DNA of 64,000 bases from a virus: the IMG/VR virus record IMGVR_UViG_3300044639_001193, positions 1 through 64,000 of that record. One strand, 5' to 3'. Under the pieces are notes generated by a model, which ran no database searches, was not told where the DNA came from, and was given only the letters and a program-made list of their open reading frames with translations. The first letter of the stretch is position 1. Every line of letters begins with the position of its first letter. Shown piece after piece: positions 43,872 through 51,078 of the stretch. A program made the position numbers and the translations under genes.

Positions 43872-44586
43872 CGTCAACACTCTCTCGCCACTTAAGAAGC
43901 ATTGGTTACTTCGTACATCAAATATTCCACGACGTTTCCTAGGATTAGAACCAAGCGACATTATTGACCGTGTTGGTTCTTTTCCTATGGAAGTCAGTGG
44001 TTGGGTTGATGACGTTGCCCATAAGCAGGTTATTAAGCAGATTGGGCACATCGGTATCAACGGTGTCGGTCTTGTCTTTGATGGCGGCCCAGGGCTAGGC
44101 AAAACAACACATGCCGTAGTTGCTGCTATGGAAGTTATTCGCAACATGCCAGAGAACGAACTTGTAGCAGCAGATTTGATGGGTCTAAAGCAAAGTGATT
44201 ACGGACTGAGTTTTCGTCCCGTTTATTACATGACCTATCCAGAGTTTCTTTCTCGTAAGAAGTCATCTTTTGATGCAGACGTCGCAGACAAGCGAGAGAT
44301 GATGTACGAGTTAGATGGCTTCCATGGTCGTTCTAAGTTTGACTGGTTAAACGTAAGAGTACTTATTCTTGACGATTTAGGTAAAGAATACGGTTCTAAG
44401 TATGACGATACTTCTTTTGATGAAATTCTAAGACTTCGTTATGACAAAGGATTACCAACAATTGTTACTACGAATGTACGTTTAGAAAATTGGGAAGCAC
44501 AATATGGAGAAGCAATGGCGAGTTTCGCCAACGAAGCATTCATTAGAGTCCCTATCATTGGTTCAGACCTTAGAGGCGCCCAATGA
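43864..44586 (+). CDS. DnaC/IstB-like helicase loader ATPase
   Basis: A 240-residue AAA+ protein. Walker A is GGPGLGKT at residues 74-81 and Walker B VLILDD at 166-171, followed by LGKEYGSKYDDTSFDEILRL and a sensor-1 stretch PTIVTTNVRLENW. It should load the DnaB-like helicase encoded at 45437. The N-terminal 60 residues (KHWLLRTSNIPRRFLGLEPS) are the usual helicase-contact part. Overlaps on both sides indicate one operon. Confidence 0.85.
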   Translation: MYDVNTLSPLKKHWLLRTSNIPRRFLGLEPSDIIDRVGSFPMEVSGWVDDVAHKQVIKQIGHIGINGVGLVFDGGPGLGKTTHAVVAAMEVIRNMPENELVAADLMGLKQSDYGLSFRPVYYMTYPEFLSRKKSSFDADVADKREMMYELDGFHGRSKFDWLNVRVLILDDLGKEYGSKYDDTSFDEILRLRYDKGLPTIVTTNVRLENWEAQYGEAMASFANEAFIRVPIIGSDLRGAQ

Positions 44587-44597
44587 AAGGACCTTCA

Positions 44598-44888
44598 ATG
44601 AGTACTCAGTGGAGAACTGTGCAGCAGTTTATCTCTGCACAAGGTGCTGGTATTTTTGAAGTTGAGTTGGATACAGAAACAAAAGAAACACGTTGTAACT
44701 GTCCAGTGTGGGAAAAAAAGAAGTTGTGTAAACATGTAGCCTTTGTGAATACACGGATACAAACACGAGGTCATTACTCAATCACGGTACCGATTGAAGT
44801 TCCAGAAGAACTGGCAATTGAAGCAAACGAAAACCCTGATTCATTTAGAGAGTTCGTAGTTAACTACGCAAAAATAGAGGTGCTATGA
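44598..44888 (+). CDS. SWIM zinc-finger small protein
   Basis: About 96 residues from ATG 44598, six bases after AAAGGA; a frame-compatible ATG at 44583 is possible. The motif CNCPVWEKKKLCKHVAFV (Cys 33, Cys 35, Cys 44, His 46) is the C-x-C-xn-C-x-H signature of SWIM zinc fingers, which bind DNA or proteins and often accompany recombination factors and SNF2 ATPases. An SNF2-type ATPase is encoded downstream at 47775. No other domain is visible. Confidence 0.75.
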   Translation: MSTQWRTVQQFISAQGAGIFEVELDTETKETRCNCPVWEKKKLCKHVAFVNTRIQTRGHYSITVPIEVPEELAIEANENPDSFREFVVNYAKIEVL

Positions 44889-45301
44889 GAGGCGGAGACA
44901 TCTCCAATGTCTCATCTCCTCAGTGTATTGCTACAGCAACGCTTGTTATAAAACTAGTAGAAGAAGAAACACGTAAGTTCTTAAGCAAGCAAGTGGGATA
45001 CAAACTGGGCGAGATTGATATGCTGGCTGCAAACAAACTGTGGAGCATCTCTAACCAGTACGGGTTGTCTTTAGAACTTGCTGGATTTGCGGACGAGGGT
45101 TGGACAGAAGAACTCCTTGACAAAGCATTTGAGAAATTAGAGCGTAGGGTTGTCAACCCTTTTAACTATCACCAGTTGTATGAGAGCGTAGACGAGTTAG
45201 TCGGTACGCTCCCCTACCGTCCAAACCTAAAGGCTGTGGTTGATGTCTCTAACAGAGTTGCGCGATATGGCTCTGCTGGTGTACAAATAGACAATATCTA
45301 G
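44885..45301 (+). CDS. hypothetical helical protein
   Basis: A 138-residue, mostly helical protein (ATLVIKLVEEETRKFLSKQV; MLAANKLWSISNQYGLSLEL; EELLDKAFEKLERRVVNPFN) that overlaps the SWIM gene by ATGA. I do not recognise a family. The lack of catalytic motifs and the place between loader and helicase suggest a replication accessory protein. Confidence 0.65.
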   Translation: MRGGDISNVSSPQCIATATLVIKLVEEETRKFLSKQVGYKLGEIDMLAANKLWSISNQYGLSLELAGFADEGWTEELLDKAFEKLERRVVNPFNYHQLYESVDELVGTLPYRPNLKAVVDVSNRVARYGSAGVQIDNI

Positions 45302-45319
45302 TCCTTGAGGGAGGGCGCT

Positions 45320-45436
45320 ATGTTCGGTATCGCAAATACAAACTGTCCGATGTGTCATGCAAACACTATTGCACGAATCTACGTAAACGGTAACTCTTAT
45401 CTGCAGTGTCAAGAATGCGGGGAACGGTGGAAGTAA
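45320..45436 (+). CDS. 38-residue zinc-ribbon microprotein
   Basis: ATG 45320 to TAA 45434-45436, after GAGGGAGGGC. The product has two C-x2-C knuckles, NCPMCHANTIARIYVNG and LQCQECGERWK, the minimal zinc ribbon. It ends one base before the helicase ATG. Similar tiny ribbons occur several times in this genome. Confidence 0.65.
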   Translation: MFGIANTNCPMCHANTIARIYVNGNSYLQCQECGERWK

Positions 45437-46690
45437 ATGTCTGCAGATAATGAACATCGGTTAGTCAGCAAGGTAATCAAAGAACGTGACATCACTCCCG
45501 CTTTACAACGCGGAGTTATGGAGGCATGGTTTCTAGATGAGGACAACCGTAAGGTTTGGTCTTTTGTACGAAAGCACTACAGCGAGTACAGCGAAGTTCC
45601 AACTGCAACTACTGTCCTAGACCATTACCCAAATTACAAAGTTCTTAATGTAGAAGATTCTGTTGACTATCTTTTGGACACGATGGTGGATTTTCGCCGT
45701 CGTATGCTCACACGTCAAGGTCTTGAAAATGCTGTTGAAGAACTGCAGAGCAACGACCACAACGCTGCACTCCTTGCTATGGAGAAAACTGTTGCAAAGG
45801 TTAACGAGCAAGGCGTATTGGGCACCCACGAAGTTGACTTAACTAAGAACACAGAAGAACGTTACAAGGAATATCAAGCAATTCAGAACCAAGAGTTTTT
45901 AGGTATACCTACAGGATTTAAAGATATTGATGAAGCAACTGCAGGATTACAGGGCGGACAATTAGTAACCATCATTGCACCACCTAAGACTGGTAAGTCA
46001 CAGGTTGCATTACAGATTGCTATTAACACGCATCAAATTGGCAAGACACCAATGTTTCAATCGTTTGAAATGAACAACCATGAGCAGCAACAACGTCACG
46101 ATGCAATGCGAGCACACATTGACCACGGACGTTTGCGACGAGGAAAGTTGTTACCAGCAGAAGAAAGTCGTTACATAGATACCCTCAACGCTATGGAGAA
46201 AGAGCATTCATTTCATTTGGTTGATGCCGTTAACGGTATTACCGTTTCAGCATTAGCCGCAAAGATTGAGCACTTAAAACCAGACATTGTATTTGTAGAC
46301 GGTGTGTATTTGATGATGGATGAGTTAACTGGCGAGATGAACACGCCAGGTGCCATTACTAACATCACTCGTGCGCTTAAGCGGTTAGCACAGCGCATTG
46401 ATAAGCCAATTGTTATTACTACTCAGACTCTTCTTTGGAAGATGCGTGCTGGAAAAGTTACTGCTGATTCAATCGGTTACTCATCATCATTCTTTCAAGA
46501 CTCAGATGTTATCTTAGGTCTAGAGCCTGTAGAAGAAGACGATTCAATTCGTTTATTAAAGGTCGTTGCTTCCCGTAACTGCCCACCAAAAGAAACTTCA
46601 TTAACTTGGAAGTGGGAAACAGGTTGTTTCCACGACGAATCAAAGATGATGAGTTGTGAGTTCTGTTCTAACTGGGGCGGAAATGGTTGA
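45437..46690 (+). CDS. replicative DNA helicase, DnaB-like
   Basis: A 417-residue helicase that unwinds DNA ahead of the polymerase. An N-terminal helical part (1-150) is followed by a RecA-like core with GGQLVTIIAPPKTGKSQVAL (Walker A 181-188), MFQSFEMNNHEQQQRHDAM (helicase motif 1a region), KPDIVFVDGVYLM (Walker B, Asp 288) and TRALKRLAQRIDKPIVITTQ (motif 3). The C-terminus ends with an unusual CEFCSNWGGNG tail. Its last 8 bases overlap the primase start. Confidence 0.9.
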   Translation: MSADNEHRLVSKVIKERDITPALQRGVMEAWFLDEDNRKVWSFVRKHYSEYSEVPTATTVLDHYPNYKVLNVEDSVDYLLDTMVDFRRRMLTRQGLENAVEELQSNDHNAALLAMEKTVAKVNEQGVLGTHEVDLTKNTEERYKEYQAIQNQEFLGIPTGFKDIDEATAGLQGGQLVTIIAPPKTGKSQVALQIAINTHQIGKTPMFQSFEMNNHEQQQRHDAMRAHIDHGRLRRGKLLPAEESRYIDTLNAMEKEHSFHLVDAVNGITVSALAAKIEHLKPDIVFVDGVYLMMDELTGEMNTPGAITNITRALKRLAQRIDKPIVITTQTLLWKMRAGKVTADSIGYSSSFFQDSDVILGLEPVEEDDSIRLLKVVASRNCPPKETSLTWKWETGCFHDESKMMSCEFCSNWGGNG

Positions 46691-47621
46691 TGTTGAAAAG
46701 ATTCTTCTTAATTTAGACGTATCACTTACTGCTCAACGTAGTGATGAGGTGCAGGGCTATTGCCCTATGCATGAGAAACGCACAGGTAAAGAAGACCACA
46801 ATCCGTCTTGGTGGATTAACACCAACACTGGAGCACACATTTGTTTTTCTTGCGGTTACAAAGGAAACATTTACACATTAGTTGCTGACATCAAGGGCAT
46901 TGATTACTTTGATGCAAAAGACTATATCAATGAAGGCGCCGAGATTCCGTTGGATTCTCTAATGAAGAGAATCAAGGAGTTACCACAGTATGTTGCAGCA
47001 GATGAGCCAATCATCATGTCAGAAGCAAGACTTGCGGTTTACACAGACCCTCCTGAAAATGAATTACGTAAAAGATTCATCAAACCAACAGATGCAAAAC
47101 ATCACGGCATCTTATGGGATACAAATAACTCAGCCTGGATTCTCCCAATCCGTGACCCTAACAATTACACTCTTTGGGGATGGCAAGAAAAAGGTGCACG
47201 TGGTCGTTTCTTCCGTAACCAGCCGCAAGGTGTAAAGAAATCTAAAACTGTTTTTGGTGTAGAGGTTATGTCTACGGAAACTCTTATAGTTGTTGAATCA
47301 CCGCTTGACGTGCCTCGTCTTGCATCTGCGGGATACACAGGAGCCATATCTACTTTTGGCGCTATACCTAGTGAAGAACAAGCAAAGGTCATGAGAAGAG
47401 CACAGAGGGTTATAGCAGCCTTTGATAAAGATGAAGCAGGAAGACACGCCAATGAACTTATGCGTGGCTTTGCTCGCAAGTATGGTATTGAATTGTCCTA
47501 CTTCAATTACACAGGTATTGATGTTAAGGACCCAGGAGACATGACAGAGAGCCAAATTAAACAAGGCATAGAAACTGCTCGTGACATGATTTACGGCAAG
47601 GAAGCCTTTACATGGTCTTAG
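46683..47621 (+). CDS. DNA primase (CHC2 zinc finger plus TOPRIM)
   Basis: About 312 residues from ATG 46683; a frame-compatible GTG at 46656 lies inside the helicase gene and is less likely. The zinc finger uses Cys 27, His 30, Cys 54 and Cys 57 (CPMH...CFSCGYKG). The TOPRIM domain has LIVVESPLDVPRLASAG with Glu 205 and VIAAFDKDEAGRHANEL with Asp 248 and Asp 250. It makes the RNA primers for the phage replisome. A T7-like fusion is absent; the helicase is a separate protein. Confidence 0.9.
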   Translation: MVDVEKILLNLDVSLTAQRSDEVQGYCPMHEKRTGKEDHNPSWWINTNTGAHICFSCGYKGNIYTLVADIKGIDYFDAKDYINEGAEIPLDSLMKRIKELPQYVAADEPIIMSEARLAVYTDPPENELRKRFIKPTDAKHHGILWDTNNSAWILPIRDPNNYTLWGWQEKGARGRFFRNQPQGVKKSKTVFGVEVMSTETLIVVESPLDVPRLASAGYTGAISTFGAIPSEEQAKVMRRAQRVIAAFDKDEAGRHANELMRGFARKYGIELSYFNYTGIDVKDPGDMTESQIKQGIETARDMIYGKEAFTWS

Positions 47622-47797
47622 ATGCTAGGGGTGTTCCTACCCATGCTTGTCCCAATTGTGGTGAACAAGTTTTTATTATTAGAGCAATGTTTTATGAGTA
47701 CGAAATTGCTATGTGGATGACAGATGGGGAATGTTCTGGTTGTGGAACATTGTTAACCGTACCTACACCATTGGATGACCCAGATGTTTACGGGTGA
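47612..47797 (+). CDS. 61-residue zinc-ribbon protein
   Basis: Begins inside the primase gene end (10-base overlap) and ends inside the next gene. It has two C-x2-C pairs, ACPNCGEQVFII and ECSGCGTLLTV, with an aromatic linker (FYEYEIAMWMTDG). A structural zinc ribbon is likely. The function may be DNA- or protein-binding linked to the flanking primase and ATPase. Confidence 0.72.
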   Translation: MVLDARGVPTHACPNCGEQVFIIRAMFYEYEIAMWMTDGECSGCGTLLTVPTPLDDPDVYG

Positions 47798-49403
47798 GTT
47801 AAAGCCGTATCAAGTTGAGGCTGTTGACAAAATGGCTTCTCGTAAAAAGATGCTAGTTGCATACGAGATGGGTTTAGGTAAAACCTGTATGACTATTGCT
47901 GCTCTTGAAAAATTAAAAGAAGAAGGAACACTTACTAAACCAACTTTAATTATTGCGTTGTCTAGTCTGAAATACCAATGGCAAAAAGAAATTAATAAAT
48001 TCTCAGATGATTATTCCTCTGTAGTAGACGGTTCAAAAGGAACTCGTTACATTCGTTGGGAACGAGACATGACCTGGGAAGAACATACTGGTTACATTAT
48101 TGCTAACTACGAAACCATTGTTGCAGATTGGGATGTAATTAAAGACTACGAGTGGGGCGCAATTGTTTGCGATGAAGCCACTGCCATTAAAAGTTTTAAA
48201 TCCCAACGTTCAAAAGTAGTAAAGAAACTTGCTAGAAACATCCCAATTAGATTTGCACTTACAGGTACTCCAATTGAAAACGGACGCCCAGAAGAGTTGT
48301 ATAGCATTATGCAGTTTGTAGACGACACATTACTTGGTCGTTTTGATTTGTTTGACCAAACTTTTATTGTACGCAATCACTTTGGTGGAGTGCAGCGGTA
48401 TCGCAATCTCCCTATCTTTCACGAAAAAATGAAACAAGTGTTTGTTAGAAAAACTCAAAAAGACCCAGACGTAGCCCCGTATCTTCCTGAAACTATTCAT
48501 TTGGAACCAACGTTTATTTCCTTAGACAAAAAAACAAAAGAACTTTACGACAAAATTGCTAATGATTTAAAACAAGAACTTATAGAAGCACAAACACTTC
48601 TTGGTGGTGGGTTCTCATTAGAAGCCCATTACGGTCATGGATTTCAACCTGGTTCTCCAGCAGACCAATTGCGTGGCTCAATTATGAGCAAAATAACTTC
48701 TTTAAGAATGATATGTGATTCTCCTTTACTGCTTGTTGATAGCGCTACAAAATTTAAAAATGGTTGGGTTGATGTAGACGGTGAGTCTATAAACATTGAA
48801 GGCTCAAAAGGTGGCAGCGCTTACGTGGCAGGGTTAGCCGACCAAGGGCTTCTTGATGGGTTAACTAAATCGCCAAAATTAGATGCGGTTATTGACTACA
48901 TAATTGACCATCTCAACATGGAGGAAAGTCATAAAGTTGTTATTTTTACTTGCTATTTAGGTGTGCTACCACTTCTCCAAAATGCTTTAACCCAAAAGAA
49001 GATAACCAGCACTCTGTACTCTGGACAAATGGACGCCAAGGCTAAAGAAGAATCAAAGACTTTGTTCCAAACTTCTTTAGACGTACGAGTATTAATTTCT
49101 ACTGATGCTGGCGGCTACGGCGTAGACTTACCTCAAGCCAATCTTCTTGTTAATTATGATTTACCTTGGTCGTCAGGAACTGCGGTCCAAAGAAACTCAC
49201 GAATTCGTCGTGCTTCTAGTACTTGGAAAAGCGTTGTTATTCAAGACTTTTTAGTGCTAGGCTCCATAGAAGAGCGCCAGCACCAGATGTTATTACAGAA
49301 GAATGCCGTAGCAGATGCTGTAATGGATGGAGCAGGAATCAATAAAAAAGGCGGAATTGACCTAACCGTTGGTAGCCTGATAAACTTCTTGCAGGGAAAA
49401 TAG
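47775..49403 (+). CDS. SNF2/DEAD-type helicase-like ATPase
   Basis: A 542-residue superfamily 2 ATPase. Motifs in order are Q-like PYQVEAV (near 11), Walker A YEMGLGKTCMTIAAL (Gly-Lys-Thr at 35-37), motif II VCDEATAIKS (Asp 133), motif III ALTGTPIENGRPEELYSIMQ, motif V VLISTDAGGYGVDLPQANLL and motif VI AVQRNSRIRRASS. The double RecA-like layout and the TGTPIEN stretch are of the SNF2/Rad54 type. ATG 47784 is an alternative start. It likely remodels or displaces proteins on DNA during replication or recombination. Confidence 0.88.
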   Translation: MTQMFTGELKPYQVEAVDKMASRKKMLVAYEMGLGKTCMTIAALEKLKEEGTLTKPTLIIALSSLKYQWQKEINKFSDDYSSVVDGSKGTRYIRWERDMTWEEHTGYIIANYETIVADWDVIKDYEWGAIVCDEATAIKSFKSQRSKVVKKLARNIPIRFALTGTPIENGRPEELYSIMQFVDDTLLGRFDLFDQTFIVRNHFGGVQRYRNLPIFHEKMKQVFVRKTQKDPDVAPYLPETIHLEPTFISLDKKTKELYDKIANDLKQELIEAQTLLGGGFSLEAHYGHGFQPGSPADQLRGSIMSKITSLRMICDSPLLLVDSATKFKNGWVDVDGESINIEGSKGGSAYVAGLADQGLLDGLTKSPKLDAVIDYIIDHLNMEESHKVVIFTCYLGVLPLLQNALTQKKITSTLYSGQMDAKAKEESKTLFQTSLDVRVLISTDAGGYGVDLPQANLLVNYDLPWSSGTAVQRNSRIRRASSTWKSVVIQDFLVLGSIEERQHQMLLQKNAVADAVMDGAGINKKGGIDLTVGSLINFLQGK

Positions 49404-49413
49404 GGGGAACAAA

Positions 49414-49854
49414 ATGGCACGAATCAAAGCAGAAGCAACACGTACAGCAGACCAAGACAGCCTTGTTAATCAGGCTAAAGAATATGCGTTCATCAAATCA
49501 CAGATGGATTATCTAGAAAAACAACAAAAAGAACTTCGTGAGAAGTTGTTTGAGGTTCTTGATACTTCAGGTGAACCTGATGATAAAGGCAACATAATTG
49601 TAGAACTTCCTCAAGAAGTTGATGGGTTTTTTTCCATTGTAAAACAAAAGCGAGTATCTCGTAAAGTTGATGAACTTGTTGCAGATGAAATTATTACCGC
49701 AAAAGGTATGGAAGAAACTTTGTACAAAACAGTTCGTATGGTAGACGAAGACGCACTAATGGCTGCGTTGTATAACGATGAACTTACAGAAGAAGAAATT
49801 GACCAAATGTATCCACAGAAAATTACGTGGGCACTTGTTCTAAGTAAGAAGTAA
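49414..49854 (+). CDS. hypothetical protein with coiled-coil start
   Basis: A 146-residue protein: residues 18-50 form a coiled coil (NQAKEYAFIKSQMDYLEKQQ; KELREKLFEVL), then a strand part (GNIIVELPQEVDGFFSIVKQ) and acidic helices. I do not recognise a family by name. Similar small proteins near recombination genes in actinophages are unassigned. GGGGGAA precedes the ATG. Confidence 0.65.
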   Translation: MARIKAEATRTADQDSLVNQAKEYAFIKSQMDYLEKQQKELREKLFEVLDTSGEPDDKGNIIVELPQEVDGFFSIVKQKRVSRKVDELVADEIITAKGMEETLYKTVRMVDEDALMAALYNDELTEEEIDQMYPQKITWALVLSKK

Positions 49855-49856
49855 TC

Positions 49857-50342
49857 ATGGCAGGTCTACGGGGTCAAGACGAAATTGAAAAAGCGTTTGC
49901 TGATTTGGAATACGTTCCAGGTTCTAAGAAAAAACGCCGTGAACTAGACCCAAAAGTTTCTCGCCGTAAGGTGGGGGAAAGTAATGGTTGGGATGCAAAC
50001 CCAGTCATTAAAACATTAGGCGGAAAAGAAACGGAAGTCTTTACGATTAGTGCATTAGCACTAGCGTTGGAGAAGTCCATAGTAACAATCCGTTTATGGG
50101 AGCGCAAAGGGTATATCCCACGTGCACCATACAGACTTCGTGCCAAGACTCTTGGTGGGAAGAAGACTGGTGGTAATCGTGTGTACACCAGAGCGCTCAT
50201 TGAGTCCACACTTGAAGAGTTTTCAAAGCGTGGCTTACTAGGAACTGCTCGTGTAGAGTGGAACCAACACGATGACTTAACAGAAACGTTAGTAAGAACC
50301 TGGAAAGTCATCATATCCGAAGAGAGCCGTGAGGCCTCATGA
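49857..50342 (+). CDS. MerR-like helix-turn-helix protein
   Basis: A 161-residue protein. Residues 62-95 contain a MerR-type HTH and wing: VFTISALALALEKSIVTIRL followed by WERKGYIPRAPYR. A Gly/Lys loop (KTLGGKKTGGNRVYTRALIE) and a helical C-terminus follow. The N-terminal 50 residues are basic. It could regulate phage transcription or act on the origin; it lies between unrelated replication genes and overlaps the next gene by ATGA. Confidence 0.78.
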   Translation: MAGLRGQDEIEKAFADLEYVPGSKKKRRELDPKVSRRKVGESNGWDANPVIKTLGGKETEVFTISALALALEKSIVTIRLWERKGYIPRAPYRLRAKTLGGKKTGGNRVYTRALIESTLEEFSKRGLLGTARVEWNQHDDLTETLVRTWKVIISEESREAS

Positions 50343-51007
50343 CCGAAAGAAACCAAATGCCGATTAAAATGCCAGCAGTAAACGCTGAAACCTATCTTGA
50401 AGAAGATAGCGCTGATATCCAACCTACAGTTGGAACAACCGTGCAAGAAGGCTGGGATGCAGCCGAAGCACTACTCAAAGTAGAGACATCTGAATTTCCA
50501 ACAGATTTCCGATTCTCTGACGAACCACGCCTTGTAAAGTTTTTACAAGACCGCCCATTCGCTACTTACGAGCAGCATTGGATTGAACGTCCAAAGGGCA
50601 AGAAGTCTTTTGTTTGCATCGGAGATGGTTGCCCACTCTGTGAAATCCTTGGCGATAAGCCACGAGGCAAGTTTGCATTCAATGTTCTTGTATTAACTGG
50701 CGATGTTCAGGGCGTACAAATTTTGACTGCACCTCCGTCACTTGCCCGCCAGATTAAGAAAGCCCACGATGATGAGCGCAAAGGCCCTCTTGACCGTGAG
50801 TTCTGGGAAATTTCTCGCATGGGAACAGGCCCTACTACGCAGTACACCCTCAACTTCGTACGTGGTCGTGACCTTGCAGAGGAATGGAAGTTGTCATTAG
50901 ACAACGTTAATGAGTTAATTGCAAACGCTGAGTCTTTTTCAGCCGAAGATGTAGTTCGTGAGACCCCTCGCTCTGAACTTCTTGAAATTGCTCGCTCAAT
51001 AGCGTAA
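50339..51007 (+). CDS. probable single-stranded DNA-binding protein
   Basis: A 222-residue protein of the type found before polymerase genes in actinophages. It has a strand-rich core (FVCIGDGCPLCEILGDKPRG then KFAFNVLVLTGDVQGVQILT) with a C-x4-C-x2-C cluster and an acidic helical C-terminus (NELIANAESFSAEDVVRETP), like the acidic tails of SSBs. The zinc cluster recalls T4 gp32. The assignment is by pattern and position. Confidence 0.6.
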   Translation: MTERNQMPIKMPAVNAETYLEEDSADIQPTVGTTVQEGWDAAEALLKVETSEFPTDFRFSDEPRLVKFLQDRPFATYEQHWIERPKGKKSFVCIGDGCPLCEILGDKPRGKFAFNVLVLTGDVQGVQILTAPPSLARQIKKAHDDERKGPLDREFWEISRMGTGPTTQYTLNFVRGRDLAEEWKLSLDNVNELIANAESFSAEDVVRETPRSELLEIARSIA

Positions 51008-51021
51008 GACTTCCAAGTAGC

Positions 51022-51072
51022 AGGGGGCCTGTTTATATCCGTTTCCAGGCCCCCTCTACACACTTAGAGGGG
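51022..51072 (+). promoter_or_regulatory. overlapping alternative hairpins covering the polymerase ribosome site
   Basis: Hairpin 1 has a 10-bp stem (AGGGGGCCTG 51022-51031 with CAGGCCCCCT 51046-51055). Hairpin 2 has an 8-bp stem (CCCCTCTA 51051-51058 with TAGAGGGG 51065-51072, six-base loop). They share 51051-51055, so only one can form fully at a time. The right arm of hairpin 2 is the ribosome site of the polymerase gene, so hairpin 2 would block translation and hairpin 1 would free it. No T-run follows, so plain termination is less likely. Confidence 0.55.
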
Positions 51073-51078
51073 ATTTAG

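Noticed and set aside
46656-46682. GTG 46656 as primase start
   Set aside because: It would lengthen the overlap with the helicase to 35 bases and has no ribosome site; ATG 46683 fits the compact overlaps seen elsewhere.
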